A stretch of 64,000 nucleotides of DNA from Prorocentrum cordatum (taxonomy: Eukaryota > Sar > Dinophyceae > Prorocentrales > Prorocentraceae): positions 396,128 through 460,127 of the forward strand of contig CAUYUJ010009380.1 in the NCBI GenBank assembly GCA_963575745.1, in the 5' to 3' direction. How positions within the stretch are numbered: the first letter of the stretch is position 1; the number at the start of each line of letters is the position of its first letter. The translations under genes and the position numbers were made by a program. The notes below the pieces were generated by a model, which was given only the letters and a program-made list of their open reading frames with translations, was not told the origin of the DNA and did no database searches. Shown here piece after piece: positions 11,548-23,819 of this stretch.

Positions 11548-11650
11548 GCCGTCAGCATCAGCATCACCATCAGCATCAGCATCATAACCATAAACATCGT
11601 CATCCACATCGTCATCATCATCATCATCAGCAGCATCATCAGCAGCAGCA
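11090..11650. repeat. (ATC)n microsatellite, about 550 bp
   Basis: Long runs of CAT/ATC triplets with CAG and CGT interruptions. Apparent poly-Asp, poly-Met, poly-Ile and poly-Ser frames here are artefacts. Confidence 0.95.
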
Positions 11651-11955
11651 TTTGCTGACCCTCATCCTAACCCACATCCTCATCCTCATCCTCCTCCTCT
11701 TTCTCCTCCTCCTCTTCCACCTCCTCCTCCTCCTCGCACTCACCCTTCTCCTCCTCATCCTCATCCTCATCCTCTTACTTCACCTCCTCCCCCGTCCGCT
11801 TCCTTCTCCTCATCCTCATCATCCTCCCAACGATCCTTCTCATCCGTTTCTTCTTCCTCCCCCTCCTCCTCCCCCTCCTCCTCCTTCTCCTCCAACTCCT
11901 CCTCCTCCTCCTCCTCCTCCTCATCCTCCTCCTCCTCCTCCTCCTCCTCCTTGGC
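11651..11955. repeat. (CTC)/(CATCCT) microsatellite
   Basis: Pyrimidine-rich CTC triplets interspersed with CAT. Directly abuts the ATC array. Confidence 0.95.
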
Positions 11956-13110
11956 CAACGCGGGGGCTCGGGCCTGCCACCTGGGCGGAGGGTGGCGGAG
12001 CACCCTCAGGGCGCCTGGCGCCCATTCCCCCCGGGCGCCATATGAAGTTCGGAGGCTACGACTGGAGCCCAAACATCTACGCCAGCGCCGCGGCAAGAGA
12101 GCGACCTTCCATCCCATCCCCTCCACATAAGCCCCTCATCCCTCGTCATCCTCATCCCCCTCCGCGCCCTGATCCTCCCACCTCCACAGTTATCTTGCCC
12201 GCTCCTCCGCCTCACCCGCCCGCCTCCCCTCTCCGTCTCTGCGGCTGTTCCTCACGCTCCTCTGTTTTGCGCTGCCACCCTTCTCATCGACCCCTGCGGC
12301 ACGGTGGGAGGTCGAGAGTGTTGCGCCGACGGCGAGAACTGGGTCGACATGCTGTCCAACGGGTACAAGTTCGTCTGCTCAACTGGGTAGTCCAGCTTGC
12401 TCGCCCCCTCGTGTCTGGGGGGGCCCTTGCCCCCCCCCTTCTGTAGCCCAAGCCCTCGCGAAGAAAGAGGAGGAGGAGGACGACGACGACACGGACCACA
12501 ACGCTGGCCCCAGATTCAGACCTCACCTCATTGGACAATCACCTCACTGCACTCATTCCCCAGCCCCGCTGAGACCACCCTCGTCGACAAGCAGGCGGTA
12601 AATCATCACTCCAGGCACGGCCCGGGGGACGCCTCCTTCGCCCGCCCCCCCGACGGGGGCGTCGACGCCTGGGCTTGCGGCCTTCGGGCTACGTCTGTCG
12701 GCCCTTACCGACGCGACCGTTCGCCTGCTCCTGCGCGGAATCTACCGATCATGCTCACCCCGACTAACTTCGGGGGCCCCTCCGCATCTACGCATCAGTC
12801 GGGCCTGGCCACGACCTTCGCGCTGGTCATCGGCACGTCCGCCTTGCTGACGCTCATAACCCCGGTTTTCTTCGGGTCCGCCCATCCGCTCGTCCGGCCG
12901 CCCGCGATCTCGGGCTTTTCTCCACGCCCATCGTGCTGCTCACCATGTCCCGCACCAATGCCTCCACATGCGATTCGGTCTGTAAGGCACGGCCTACGAG
13001 GCTCTGCCGCCCGCAGGCGTGCCTCGTAGCCCAGCGGCACCGCCCAGCGGAACGGCAAGAGTACCGAATAAGCCTCTCTCCACCTAGCCTTAAGTCGGGC
13101 CTGTCCCCCT
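11956..13110. other. GC-rich DNA with no recognised gene
   Basis: The + frame 12397-13029 is open for 211 codons but shows no domain and only one short hydrophobic stretch. A 9-bp inverted repeat CTACGAGGC/GCCTCGTAG lies near 12995-13030. I do not call a gene. Confidence 0.45.
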
Positions 13111-13121
13111 ACAGGGGGATT

Positions 13122-13251
13122 TTCGACGAAAAATGAAAAAAATACCCCGAAAATAATCAAAAAATAATCCAAACATAGTGCGGGGACTATTTGTCGAGTA
13201 TCTTTTGGCCTTGTTGGCATATTTCTGGGGTATCCTTAATTTTTCGTCGAA
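13122..13251. mobile_element. AT-rich foldback, MITE candidate
   Basis: Perfect 13-bp ends TTCGACGAAAAAT and ATTTTTCGTCGAA, with a second inner pair ATACCCC/GGGGTAT, enclose about 130 bp that is far more AT-rich than its surroundings. No clear target duplication. Confidence 0.45.
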
Positions 13252-13440
13252 CGCCCGACGAAAACCTGGCCGCATCGCGTTGGGACACGGCCCCTTCGCC
13301 CCCCGGGCGGTGGCCGGCTTCCTCCGGGCAGGCGCCCGGAAGAGCGTGCCAGGCCTCCCCTGCCCACCTCGGGCTCCGAGCGGCGCCCTGGCTCCCGCGC
13401 GCCGCGCGGGCCCCGCACCCTTGGAAGCCGGAACTCACTG

Positions 13441-13825
13441 CTCGGGAGCGGCCAAGAGGGGGGTGTCCAAGAGGGTAGGAAGGCACCAACTATACACCAA
13501 CACCGATCCTGGCCCAGGATCACCCTGGGCCCAGGATCGGTGTATACGCCCTCCTGCCTTGGGCAAGAAGCCATATACACCGATCCTGGGCCCAGGGTGA
13601 TCCTGGGCCAGGATCGGTGTTGGTGTATAGTTGGTGCCCTCCGAGAGGGGGGGGGGGGGCAAATCATGACCGGCGGCATGTGCGCGGCCCAGCGGGAGGG
13701 CCTGGGACGTAATGAAACAAGAGGAGGCGCATGAAATCTGCGGAGGTATCATGGCCGGCGCCATGATAGCCACACACACACACACACCCCTAGTCATCAT
13801 CCCCCCCTCTTTTCCACCCCCGAAC
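13441..13825 (+). repeat. Dispersed repeat, copy 2, split by a foldback
   Basis: Homologous to 7505-7702. The repeat is interrupted at about 13476-13645 by the perfect inverted repeat. Its internal hairpin (TATCATGGC/GCCATGATA, 13747-13768) keeps the arms of copy 1 with a different loop, and a (CA)n tract follows at 13769-13787. Confidence 0.65.
13482..13638. mobile_element. Perfect 65-bp inverted repeat (foldback)
   Basis: The left arm 13482-13546 and right arm 13574-13638 are exact reverse complements over 65 bp, separated by 27 bases. The arms begin GGCACCAACTATACACC. Comparison with dispersed-repeat copy 1 shows it is an insertion, with AGAGGG near both sides as a possible target duplication. 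Zero divergence between the arms implies a young insertion or strong homogenisation. Confidence 0.8.
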
Positions 13826-13858
13826 TACACAGGGGAAGAAGAAGAAGAATTCTTTAAG

Positions 13859-13976
13859 TGAGTTGTCAAATATCTCACAGTGGTCCAAGACTCGACCCCA
13901 AGTCATCGCAGTGCCTTGTCTGGCTGGGTCGACCAACTAGCTCCACCCTGCGCCCGAGCTCCGCCGAGCGCATCTT
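13859..13976 (+). mobile_element. Truncated family-C tail, first element of the nested region
   Basis: TTGTCAAATATCTC, then a degraded GGTCGACCAACTAGCTCC and CACCCTGCGCCCGA block, match the last 120 bases of intact C elements. The CTCTACGAG end is lost. Confidence 0.6.
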
Positions 13977-15060
13977 ACCGACTAGTTATACGAAGCGAAT
14001 AGCGAGGCGGCAGCAGCTTCCGGTAGGTCCTTCGAAAAGGCTGTGGAAGCTCTGGAAAGGAGCTTCTGGAAAGCTTGACGGCATACGAAGTGCCAAACGG
14101 TTGGAAAAGGCCTTCCGGAACACGCTGCCGCCTCCCAGGCGGCGCAGCGAGGTGTCCTACCAGAGGCTGGAACGAGCTCTCATTAGAAACCGTCACAGCT
14201 CTCAAAGAGCCATCCGGGAAGGAAACCTTGTGGCAGACGCTTGCAAGGACGTTTGAAAGGATGTCTGAGAAAAAGATCTTCGCAGGAGCCTGGAAAGAAC
14301 TTCGAGGGAGCTGCGGAAGGCTTCCAAGAAACGCAACGGGAGTGAATAGGCAAACGCTCGCGGGACACGCTGCAAGCTCAAGCAACTCGCTGCGGGAATT
14401 CTGGAGCGGCGCCAGAACGAGCTCTGGGGCAACCCTGCGGTGCTGGCCTCTGATCTGAAACCCTCTTAGCTCTCACAGAACTGTCCGGGAAAAAGCCGGA
14501 TAGCGAGGCGACAGAAATTCCTGAAAGGTCCTGCGAAGGAGCTATTGAAGCTCTGGAAAGGAGTTTCTGGAAAGCTTGACGGCACACGTATTAAACCACA
14601 GTAAAAGCCTGTGCGAACTCGCAGGAGCTTCTGCGAGGTGTCTTGCCGGGAACTGGAACAGGCTCCGGGGCCACCCTGCAGTGCCGGCGTCTGCACCGAA
14701 ACTCTCTACGCCGTCTACGAACGATCCGGGAATGGTTCTACTTTCTATCCGGACGATTTGAGGAAAACTCTACGAGTCACTGTGGCGCCCACTTGTGGTG
14801 TCCAAACCTAAATGGCGAGGCCACAAAAGCCTCTGGCAGGGCAGTCGAAGGAGCTCCAAAAGCTCAGGACAGGAGTTTCCGGAAAGCGTGACGGCACGCG
14901 CACTGGGAGACCACTAGAAAAGGCCTGTGGGGTCACGCGGCGACCTCGCAGGAGGTTCTGCGAAGTATCTTGCCGGAAGCTAGAACAAGCTCTGGGGCGA
15001 CCCCTCTGGCGCCAGGTTCTAAGCTGAGGCCCTCTTAGCTCTCAGGGAAGCGGGTAAAAA
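13977..15060 (+). repeat. Tandem family-D-like copies
   Basis: Three or four diverged copies. Recurrent landmarks are GGAAAGCTTGACGGC (near 14067, 14566, 14877), TGCGAGGTGTCTTGCCGG-like blocks, and the D end CCCTCTTAGCTCTCA (near 14461 and 15029). Repeat spacing is roughly 300-500 bp. Confidence 0.6.
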
Positions 15061-15189
15061 CCGAATAGCAATGCGCCAGAAAACGCCTTCGAACACTCTG
15101 TCGACGGACCTCTGAGAGCTTTGGAAGGAGCTTCCCTGTGACGAAGAGCTCTGTGGCTGAAACCTCGAAATCTAATCAATTAACCGCAC

Positions 15190-17168
15190 GGGCGCTAAAC
15201 AAAAAGTTGTAGTGCACCAGTGGTTCTGCGGTCATAGCTCGAATAGCAAATCGATGTCAGGCTTCTCCGGAGTCCGAATCAATGCGTTCGGCGGCACAGC
15301 CGTTCGTAAATATGGGCGCTACGTAGCTCTTATGAATGGCAAGATCAACTCCATAAACCGAACGCGTACCCGAAATCATTGTACAGTGCGAATAGTTGTT
15401 CGGTCATAGCTCGAGTCGCAGACCTATCTTAGACTTCTCGAAACTTTACACTGATGCTGTCGATGCTGCTGAATCAACTGGTACGAGCAAAATACTCTAT
15501 AGCTGCTCTAAATCTCGAGATCAAGACGACCGCGCCCAATGCGTATCCCGAAGCCACCTGATCCCCCGAGAAGGTTCAGAACAGAAGCAGATGCTTTACA
15601 GTGTGACATTGCATATTATGTTTTTCTCGGCTATCCTGTTGGGTGCTAACATGATACACCTCTGAACTTGCTGCCTTACTGTGCACGTTTTGGCCATCCT
15701 GTTAGCTCTAGTAGTTGTTTAGCAGTGTGACAGTTGTCTTGGATAAAGATGACAGTCGGCATGCCATGAGCATATGCCGCCTCAATGTGCCTACGGGATT
15801 TAAGATATTGCAGTTTATGCCTTACCCATCCTGACTCGACAGGTTCAAGGGAACAGGAGTTGATATTGATATTTAAACGGTGAAATCAGATGATGTGTTT
15901 TCGGCCTCGTTTGGAGAACCACATTGTTATTGAGGACGGCTTTGTGCAGTGACAATGAGTCAGAAGGAAAGCAGTCTGTCCCGGGGCCTCGTTTGGAGAG
16001 TCGCACTTGAGATCAAGAGTAGGAAAGTGGTGTTGTGATGCAGTTTGATGAATAACAGTGTTTTGCGAAGATTTCTTGTTTAGGCCCTCGTTTGGAGCGC
16101 CTGGATAGACCGAGGGCGGGTGTCTAGATACTTTCAAATAGCGCGCATGGTTATTCTCTTCCCACTGCAATGCCTCAGAGCTCTCAAGCGCATCTGCAAA
16201 TCGAGTTCAGCCCAGGAAACGAGTTCCATCACAAGAAAAATAGCAGAGTATGACTAGTTGTTCGGCGTCGTCTGCGCCCATAACAGACCCAAACGAAGCG
16301 TCCAGATACTTCAAACTAGCGCGCCTCATGAATTGCTTCTGACTTCTGTCGGAAGAGCTCTCAATCCAATCTGCAGCTCGAGTTAAGTGAAGAAATTCAC
16401 CATCATTTCGACAAAAAATCGGTCGATCGATAGAAGAGTGAGTTCAGAGCTCTAGATGCAACAGACGAACGCGCCTGATGATTCTGAATCGATTTGTGTG
16501 CGTACCAGCTCTATAGATCTTCTACAAGCTCGAGTTATGGACAGATCACCGACAGCGTCTGTTAAGAGAACTCGAAGAATACAAATAGTTTCGCGGACCG
16601 AGCTCGAGTAGCAGATCGAGTTCAGACCTCTCGATGCAACAGACGAACGCGCCTCATGATTCTGAATCGATTTGTGTGCGCACCAGCTCTGTAGCTTTCC
16701 TACAGCCCGAGTTAAGTACAGAAAACCGACAGCACCTGTCAAGATGACTCGAAGAATACGAATAGCTTCGCGGACCTAGCTCGAGTACAAGACCGAGTTG
16801 AGACCTTTGGATGCAACAGACGAACGCGCCCGAGTACCAGCTCTGTAGCTCTCCTAAATCTCGAGCGAAGTACAGAAAAAAAGTCAACGCGTGTCAAGAT
16901 GACTCGAAATGGCCGATCCCGCCGCAACGCTTTTTGGCAGTAATAGGTACCCGATCGAGCTGAGATTAAGACGGCGAGCGGGAATAAGATCGAATATGGT
17001 CAGAAGAGATACTAGAGCTCAAACGGATTGAGGAATTTCGAGAACATAATTTTCAACGGAGCAAAATCAGCAAAAGGTCCGTCGAGATTTTTCTTGCCAA
17101 CTAGCTCTCCAGCGCGCCGGAATTACTCTTAAGCTTCCAGCAACTAGCTGAGGGAAGCTCTACGATTT
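15190..17168 (+). repeat. Degenerate family-A monomer array with A tail
   Basis: Diverged monomers (landmarks TAGCTCGAGT, CAGACCTCTNGATGCAAC) lead to the A tail (CCGATCCCGCC at 16914, then CCAACTAGCTCTCCAGCGC) and a right end GCTCTACGATTT. The hairpin end is not found. Three copies of CCTCGTTTGGAG at 15905, 15987 and 16086 mark a small unrelated tandem inside it. Confidence 0.6.
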
Positions 17169-17281
17169 ACTAGAGTTCCAACGAATTGAGAAATTTCGAG
17201 AATCTAATTTTCAGCCGAGCAAAAGTCACCAAACGGTCCGTCGAGATTTTCTTGCCAACTAGCTCTCCAGCGCGGAGGATT

Positions 17282-17354
17282 ACTGGGCGCCGGCGGTAAA
17301 CCGTCAACCTTGGTTACCGCCGGGAGACTCGTAGAGCTTCCTTGTCATATATAT

Positions 17355-17398
<44 letters not shown>

Positions 17399-19134
17399 TC
17401 TCCAAAGAATTAGAGAACGAATAGTTTTTCAGCCCGAGCGCTGATAGCAGACTGATTGCAGGCGTCTAGATACATTTCACTAGCGCCCCAGATGATTGCC
17501 TTGAAAATGCTGTGCTGAACAGCTGTAGTTCATCTGCAGCACGAGTTAAACCAAGAAAACCAATACCATCTCCAAGAACTAGCAGAGTACGAATAGTTGT
17601 TCAGCCCGAGCGCTGATCGCAGACTGAGTTCAGGTGCCTGCATACTTGAAAATAGCGCGCCTGATTCTTATCTTCCGATTCCTGTGCCTGGGAGCTCTAA
17701 AGCTCATCCGCAACTCGAGTGTAGTCAAGGAAAGCAATTCCATCAGGAAAACAGCAGAGTATGAATAGTTGTCGGGCGTCTGCGCTCATAACAGACCCAA
17801 GCCAAGCGTCAAGATACTTCAGACAGCTCTGTAGCCCCCCTACAGCTCGAGTTAAGTACAGAAACCCAACAGCACCTATCAAGATGACTCGAAGAATACG
17901 AACTGTTTCGTGGACCTAGCTCGAGTAGCAGACCGAGTTGAGACCTCTAGATGCGACAGACGAACGCGCCAGATAATTCTGAATCGATTACCTGTGCGTA
18001 CCAGCTCTGTAGCTCTTCTACAGCACGAGTTAAGTAGACACAACTCAGAGCAGCTGTCAACAAAATCGATAGAATACGAAAAGGTTTCCGGACCTAGCTC
18101 GAATTGCAGACCGAGCTCAGGGCTCTAGATGCTTCAGGCGAACGCACCTGATGATTCTGGATCGATTACGTGTGCGCACCAGCTCTGTAGCTCTCCGACA
18201 GCTCGAGTTAAGTACAGAAAACCGAAAGCATGTGCCATGAAAACTGCTAGAGTACGAACAGTTTCGGCTCGAGTGGCAGACCGAGTTCAGGGCTCTAGAT
18301 GCTTCAGACGAGCGCGCCTGATGATGATGGATCCATCTTGTGTGCTCACCAGCTCTCTAGCTCTCCTAGATCTCGAGTTAAGCACAGAAAACCGACAGCA
18401 TCTGTCAAGAAAATTCCTAGAATACCTACCTCGAGTTGCAGACCAAGCTCAGACCTCTGGATGCTTCATGCGAAGGCGCCTGATGATTCTGGATTGGTGT
18501 CTGTGCGCACCAGCTCTGTAGCTCTCCTACAGCTCGAGTTAAGTGCAGAAAACCGAGAGCACCTGTGAAGATGACTCGAAACAGCCGATCCCGCCGCCCA
18601 TATCGCGAGTGGCAGACCGAGCTAAGGGCTCTAGATGCTCCATGCGAACGCGCCTGATGATTCAGAGGCGATTACGTCTGCGCAGCAGCTCTGTGGCTCT
18701 CCTACAGCTCGAGCTGAGTACAGAAAACTGACAGCATATGTCGCGAACCTAGCTCGAGTTGCAGACCAAGCTCAGACCTCTGGATGCTTCAGATGAATGC
18801 GTCTGATGATTCTCAATCGGTTTCTGTGCGCACAATCTCTCTAGCTCTCATATAGCTCGAGTTACGTGCAGAAAACCGACAGCACCTCTCAAGATGACTC
18901 GAAACAGCCGATCCCGCCGCCATGCTTTTTGGCAGTAATAGGTACCCGACCGAGCTGAGATTGTGACGGTGAGCGGGAATAAGATCGAATATCATGCGAA
19001 AAAAACTAGAGCTCTAACAAATTGTTGAATTTCGAGAACATAATTTTCAACCGAGCAAAAGTCAGCAAAAAGTCCGTCGAGATTTTTCTTGCCAACTTCT
19101 CCAGCGCGCCGGAATTACTCTTAAGCTTCTTGCA
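17282..19134 (+). mobile_element. Family A element, left end intact
   Basis: Starts ACTGGGCGCC in the target GGATT/ACT. The hairpin has 10-bp arms at 17290-17299 and 17314-17323 with a 14-base loop. A long (AT)n tract occupies 17346-17396 straight after the inverted repeat, then monomers and the A tail at about 18918. The C element at 19135 interrupts it before its right end. Confidence 0.75.
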
Positions 19135-19434
19135 ACTGGGATCCGGCGGTAAACCGTCAAACAGGTAAACGCCGGGAGCCTCGTAGAGCTCTTTTCTCGC
19201 GCGGCGCTGCTCGAAACACACGGGAAAAGCTTTCTCAAGCGTGAAGAAAAAAACTCGAAAAATACGTGTTTTTACAGTTTTCGGTTCAAGCAAGTGTTTT
19301 GATAGTAATACTGCAGCTACGGACCTGAGAATTTCACCGGCAGACGCGGCATAGACCACTACAGGTTAGGAAAATCTGGTTTCTCAAAATAAATTGTCAA
19401 ACATCTTCCAAATCTTAGCATTGGTAGCGTCCAG
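19135..19434 (+). mobile_element. Family C element, left part
   Basis: Starts ACTGGGATCC. The right hairpin arm is mutated (AACGCCGG). It continues through the C landmark GTGTTTTGATAGTAATACTG and joins a short D piece before the A element at 19435. Confidence 0.65.
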
Positions 19435-20906
19435 ACTGGGCGCCGGCGGTAAACGGTCAACCTTTCTTTTTGCGTATTGCGTGCCGCCACAGCAGGGTCG
19501 GGTCACCGCCCAGGCGATAGCCACACAAGGAGGCCTAGTATCCTGCCAAATGCAGGCATTCCTCCACTCCCAAAAGGAGTTGTCGGGCAGACTCTAACTC
19601 AGCAGCAGTGATGGTGCTCGAGGGGGGGAGGAGGAAAGAGGAAGAGGCCACGTTGGGCTCCCACACGCCACTCGGAAGAGTGACAGGATATTCCTTATAC
19701 TCGTAGAGCTTTCTTGCCATATACTATGCTCAAGGAACCAGCAGAGAACGAATAGTTTTCAGCCGAGCGCTGATAGCAGACTGATCTCAGGCATCTAGAT
19801 ACATGTCACCATTGCCCCTGACAAGCCAAGCGCCTAGATACTCAGACTAGTGCACCTCATTTGTCTTTTAAGTTGTGTGCCGAAGAGCTCGCAAGTTCAT
19901 CTGCAGCTAAAGTTAAGCGAAGAAATGCCCCGTCATTTCGAAGAAAAATCGGTCGAATACGAATAGTTTTGCGGACCTAGCTCGAGTAGCAGACTCATTT
20001 CAGAGCTCTAGATGCTTCAGCCGAACGCGCGTGATGATTGTGAATCGATTATCGGTGTGTACAGGCTCTGTACCTATGCTACAGCTCGAATTGGGTACAG
20101 AACAGCGACAGCGCCTGTTAAAAGAACTCGAACAATACGAATAGTTTCACAGATCTGGCTCGAGTAGCAGACGGAGTCCAGACCTCTGGATGCAACAGAC
20201 GAAGGCGCCTGATAATTATGAATCGATTCGTGTGCGCACCAGCTCTGTAGCTTTCCTACAGCCCCAGGTAAATACAGAAAACCGAAAGCACCCGTCAAGA
20301 TGACACGAAGAATACGACTCGAGTAGCAGCCGAGTTCAGACCTCTGGATGCAACAGACGAAGGCGCCTGATAATTATGTATCGATTCGTGTGCGCACCAG
20401 CTCTGTAGCTTTCCTACAGCCCCAGGTAAGTACAAAAAACCGAAAGCACCCGTCAAGATGACACGAAGAATACGACTCGAGTAGCAGCCGAGTTCAGACC
20501 TCTAGATGCAACAGACGAACGCGCATGATAATTCTGAATGGGTTTCTCTGCGTACCAACTCTGTAGCTCTTCTACAGCCCGAGTTGAGTACAGAAAACCG
20601 ACAGTACCTGTCAGGATGACTCGAAGAATACGAATAGTTTTTCGAGGATTCAGCTCAAGCAGCAGACCTCTAGATGCAACAGGTGAACGTGCTCGATGAT
20701 TCTAGATCGGTTTCTGTGCATACCAACCCTGTAGCTCTCAAAAATCTTGAGTCAAGAACAGCAAACCGTCAACGCGTGTCGAGATGACTCGAAACGGCCA
20801 AAAGTCAGCAAAAGGTTCGTCGAGATTTTTCTTGCCAACTAGCTCTCCAGCGCGTTCGAATTACTCTTGAGCTTCCAGCAACTAGCTCAGAGAAGCTCCA
20901 CGAGTT
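19435..20906 (+). mobile_element. Family A element with a retroposon in its hairpin
   Basis: Left end ACTGGGCGCC and right end CTCCACGAGTT. The hairpin loop is split at 19468, and the 3' arm is missing after the insert. Confidence 0.65.
19469..19698 (-). mobile_element. Retroposon-like insert gamma in a hairpin loop
   Basis: The insert follows CAACCTTTCTT of the A loop. Read on the minus strand it ends CGCAATACGCAAAAA, the CGCA-spacer-CGCA-(A)n terminus shared with the inserts at 29814 and 45262. A short minus frame (stop near 19535) crosses it and runs into the A inverted repeat, so its first residues come from the A element. No target duplication is visible because the hairpin's 3' arm is deleted. 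Confidence 0.6.
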
Positions 20907-20932
20907 AAGCGGGAGAGCAAGGAGGCATCCAG

Positions 20933-21322
20933 AAGGAATCCGGCGGTAAACCGTCAACCAGGTAACCGCCGGAAGCCTCGTAGAGCTCTCTTATCGCGCG
21001 GCGCTGATCGGAACACATGAAAGAAGCTTTCTCAAGGATGAGCCAAGAAACTCGAAAAAATAATGGTTTGTTTTAAATTATTTCCCAAAGCCAGTTCCTG
21101 CAAGTGTTTTGATAGTAATATTGCAGCTACGGACCTGAGTATTGGACTGGCACTACAGGTGAGAAAAATCTGGTTTCTCAAGATGAATTGTTAAATATCT
21201 TTGAAATCTCAGCAAAACCAACCCCAAGCCGTCACATTGTCTCTTAAGATCGGGTCTGCCAACTAGCTCCACCCTGCACCCGAATTCCTTTTAGTTCATC
21301 TGACCGAAGAGCTCTACGAGGT
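20933..21322 (+). mobile_element. Family C element
   Basis: The left end is eroded (GGAATCCGGCGG). The hairpin, CCTCGTAGAGCTCT and the right end GAGCTCTACGAGGT are present. About 390 bp, the normal C length. Confidence 0.75.
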
Positions 21323-21679
21323 ACAAACGCAGCACACGCGCAGTGAAGCATGGGTGGCGACGCCTACAACCTCTCTTGGCACAGCTCTGGAGACGCTGGA
21401 AGAGTTTCCCTGCGAAGTTCGGAGTACTCTCAAAAGCCTTCCTTCCGAGCAATGGGGAGCTCTGCTGAAGCGCTTCTGCAGGGCTGCCAGGCACGCTTTC
21501 CCGCGTGCCTGCACGCGCGCAGGCACGCGTGGACGCGCGCCTGAAGCGCCCCCGGACCAGCTGCCGGCTCGGCGAGTTGCTGCGGGGGTCGTGGAGCGGC
21601 AAAGATGGGCTGCTGGCAGGCACCACTACCGTCCGGCTCGTAATCTAAAACCCCATAGCTCTCAGAGAGCTCCCCGGGA
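21323..21679 (+). mobile_element. Family D element
   Basis: Contains the D central palindrome GCGTGCCTGCACG / CGCGCAGGCACGCG at about 21501-21526 and the D end CTCAGAGAGCTCCCCGGGA. Family C follows directly. Confidence 0.6.
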
Positions 21680-22015
21680 ACTGGGAGCCGGCGGAAAACC
21701 GTCAACCAGGTTACCGCCGGGAGCTTCGTAGAGCTCTATTCTCGCGCGGCGCTGCTCGAATCACGTGGGGGAAGCTTGAGCGGAAGCTCAAAAACTCGAA
21801 AAAACACGTTTTCTGCTTTTATCTAAAGTCGGTTCCTTCAAGTGTTTTGATAGTAATACTGCAGCTACGGACCTGAGAATTTCACTGGCGGACGCGACAT
21901 CACCCACTACAGGTGCGAAAAATAGCGATTCCCAAAGCGAACTTTCAAATCTCTGACAATCTCTGAAAAAACCGACCCCAGGTCACCACATTGTCCGTAC
22001 AGGCCGGGTCGGCCA

Positions 22016-22159
22016 ACTGGGCGCCGGCGGTAAGCCGTCAACCTTTCTTACCGCCGGGAGACTCGTAGAGCTTCCTTGCCATATTTCATGTCCAAAGAAT
22101 TGGCAGAGAACGAATAGTTGTTCAGCCTTAGCGCTGATAGCAGACTGATCTCAGGCTCT

Positions 22160-22193
<34 letters not shown>

Positions 22194-23819
22194 TATTGCC
22201 CCTTACGATTCCCTTCCCATTGCTGTGCTGAACAGCTCTGTAGCTCATCTGCAGCACAAGTAAAACCAAGAAAGACGGTATCATTTCCAAGAAGTAGCAG
22301 AATACGAATCGGTGTTCAGCCCTAGCGCTAATACCAGACTGAGCGCGGGTGTCTAGATACTTTCAAATAGCGCGCATGACGATTATCTTCTCATTCCAAT
22401 GCCTCAGAGCTCCCCAGCTCATCTGCACCTCGAGTTCAGCCCAGGAAACGAATCCCATCACAAGAAACAGAAAAGAGTATGACTAGTTATTTGGCGTTTG
22501 CGCTCATAACAGACCCAAGCCAAGCGTCTAGATACTTCGACTAGCGCGCCTCACGATTTCCTTCTGATTCGTGTGCGGAAGAGCTATCGAACTCATCTGC
22601 AGCTCGAGTTAAGTGAAGAAATTCACCATTATTTTGAATAAAAATCTGTCGAATACACATAGTTTTGCGAACCTAACTCGAGTACAAGACTGAGTTCAGA
22701 GCTCTAGATGCAACAGACGCACGCGCCTGATGATGCTGAATCGATTGATGTGCGCACCAGCTCTGTAGTTCTCCTACATTTCGAGTTAAGTACAGAAAAC
22801 CGACAGCATCTCTCAAGATGACTCGAATAATACGAATAGGTTCGCGGATCTAGCTCGGGTAGCACGACCGAGTTCAGACCTCTAGATGCGACAGATGAAC
22901 GCGCCTGATGATTTTGAATGGGTTCTGTAAGCACCAGCTCTGTAGCTGTCCTACAGCTCGAGTTAAGTACAGAAGACCGACAGCACCTGTCAAGATCACT
23001 CGAATAATACGAACAGCTTCGCGGACCTAGCTTGAGTCGCAGACCGAGTTCAGACCTCTGGATGCAACAGACGAACGCGCCTGATGATTCTAAGAGGGTT
23101 TCTGTAAACACCAGCTCTGTAGCTCCTCTATAGCTCGAGTTAAATACAAAAACCAACAACGCCTGTCAAGATGACACCACACTACCGATCCCGCCGGAGT
23201 GCGTTTTGGCAGTAAAAGGTACCCGATCGAGCTGAGATCCAGACGGCGAGCGGGAATAAGATCGAATATCACGGGAAAAAATACTAGAGCTCTAACGAAT
23301 TGTTGAATTTTCAAAACAAAATTTTCAAGCGAGCAAAAGTCAGAAAAAAGTCCGTCGAGATTTTCCCGGAACTGGGATCCGGCGGTGAACCGTCAACCAG
23401 GTAACCGCCGGGAGCCTCGTAGAGCTCTTTCCTCGCGCGTCGCTGCTTGGAACACATGGGAGAAGCTTTCTCAAGGTGATCTGAGAAACTCCCAAAATTC
23501 GCATTTTTAGTCTGTTTTCCAAAGTCGGTTCCTGCAAGTGTTTTGATAGTAATACTGCAGCTACGGCCCTGAGAATTGGACTGGCAGACGCGGCATAACC
23601 CACTACACGTGAGAAAAATACTGGTTCTTAAAACGAATCTTCGAATTTTGTGCAAAGATAGAAAAAAACGACCCCAAGTTACCACATTGTCTCTGAAGGT
23701 CGGGTCAGCCAACTAGCTCCACCCTGCACCCGAATTCCTCTTAGCTCATCTTGTCGAAGAGCTCTACGAGGTATTACTCTTAAGCTTCCAGCAACTAGCT
23801 AAGGGGAGCTCTACGAGTT
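22016..23819 (+). mobile_element. Family A element nested in C, itself carrying a C
   Basis: ACTGGGCGCC to GGAGCTCTACGAGTT, with an (AT)n tract at 22162-22190. Its tail is split by 23371-23772 at CCCGGA/ATTACTC, a junction typical of intact A tails (GGAATTACTC). About 35 bp of the tail upstream is deleted. Confidence 0.85.
23371..23772 (+). mobile_element. Family C element, innermost of a three-level nest
   Basis: 402 bp, ACTGGGATCC to GAGCTCTACGAGGT. The hairpin arms read GGTGA and TAACC, one pair mismatched. Confidence 0.85.

Noticed and set aside
10689-12446. Long poly-Ser, poly-Asp, poly-Ile and poly-Pro frames
   Set aside because: ATC and CTC microsatellite artefacts.
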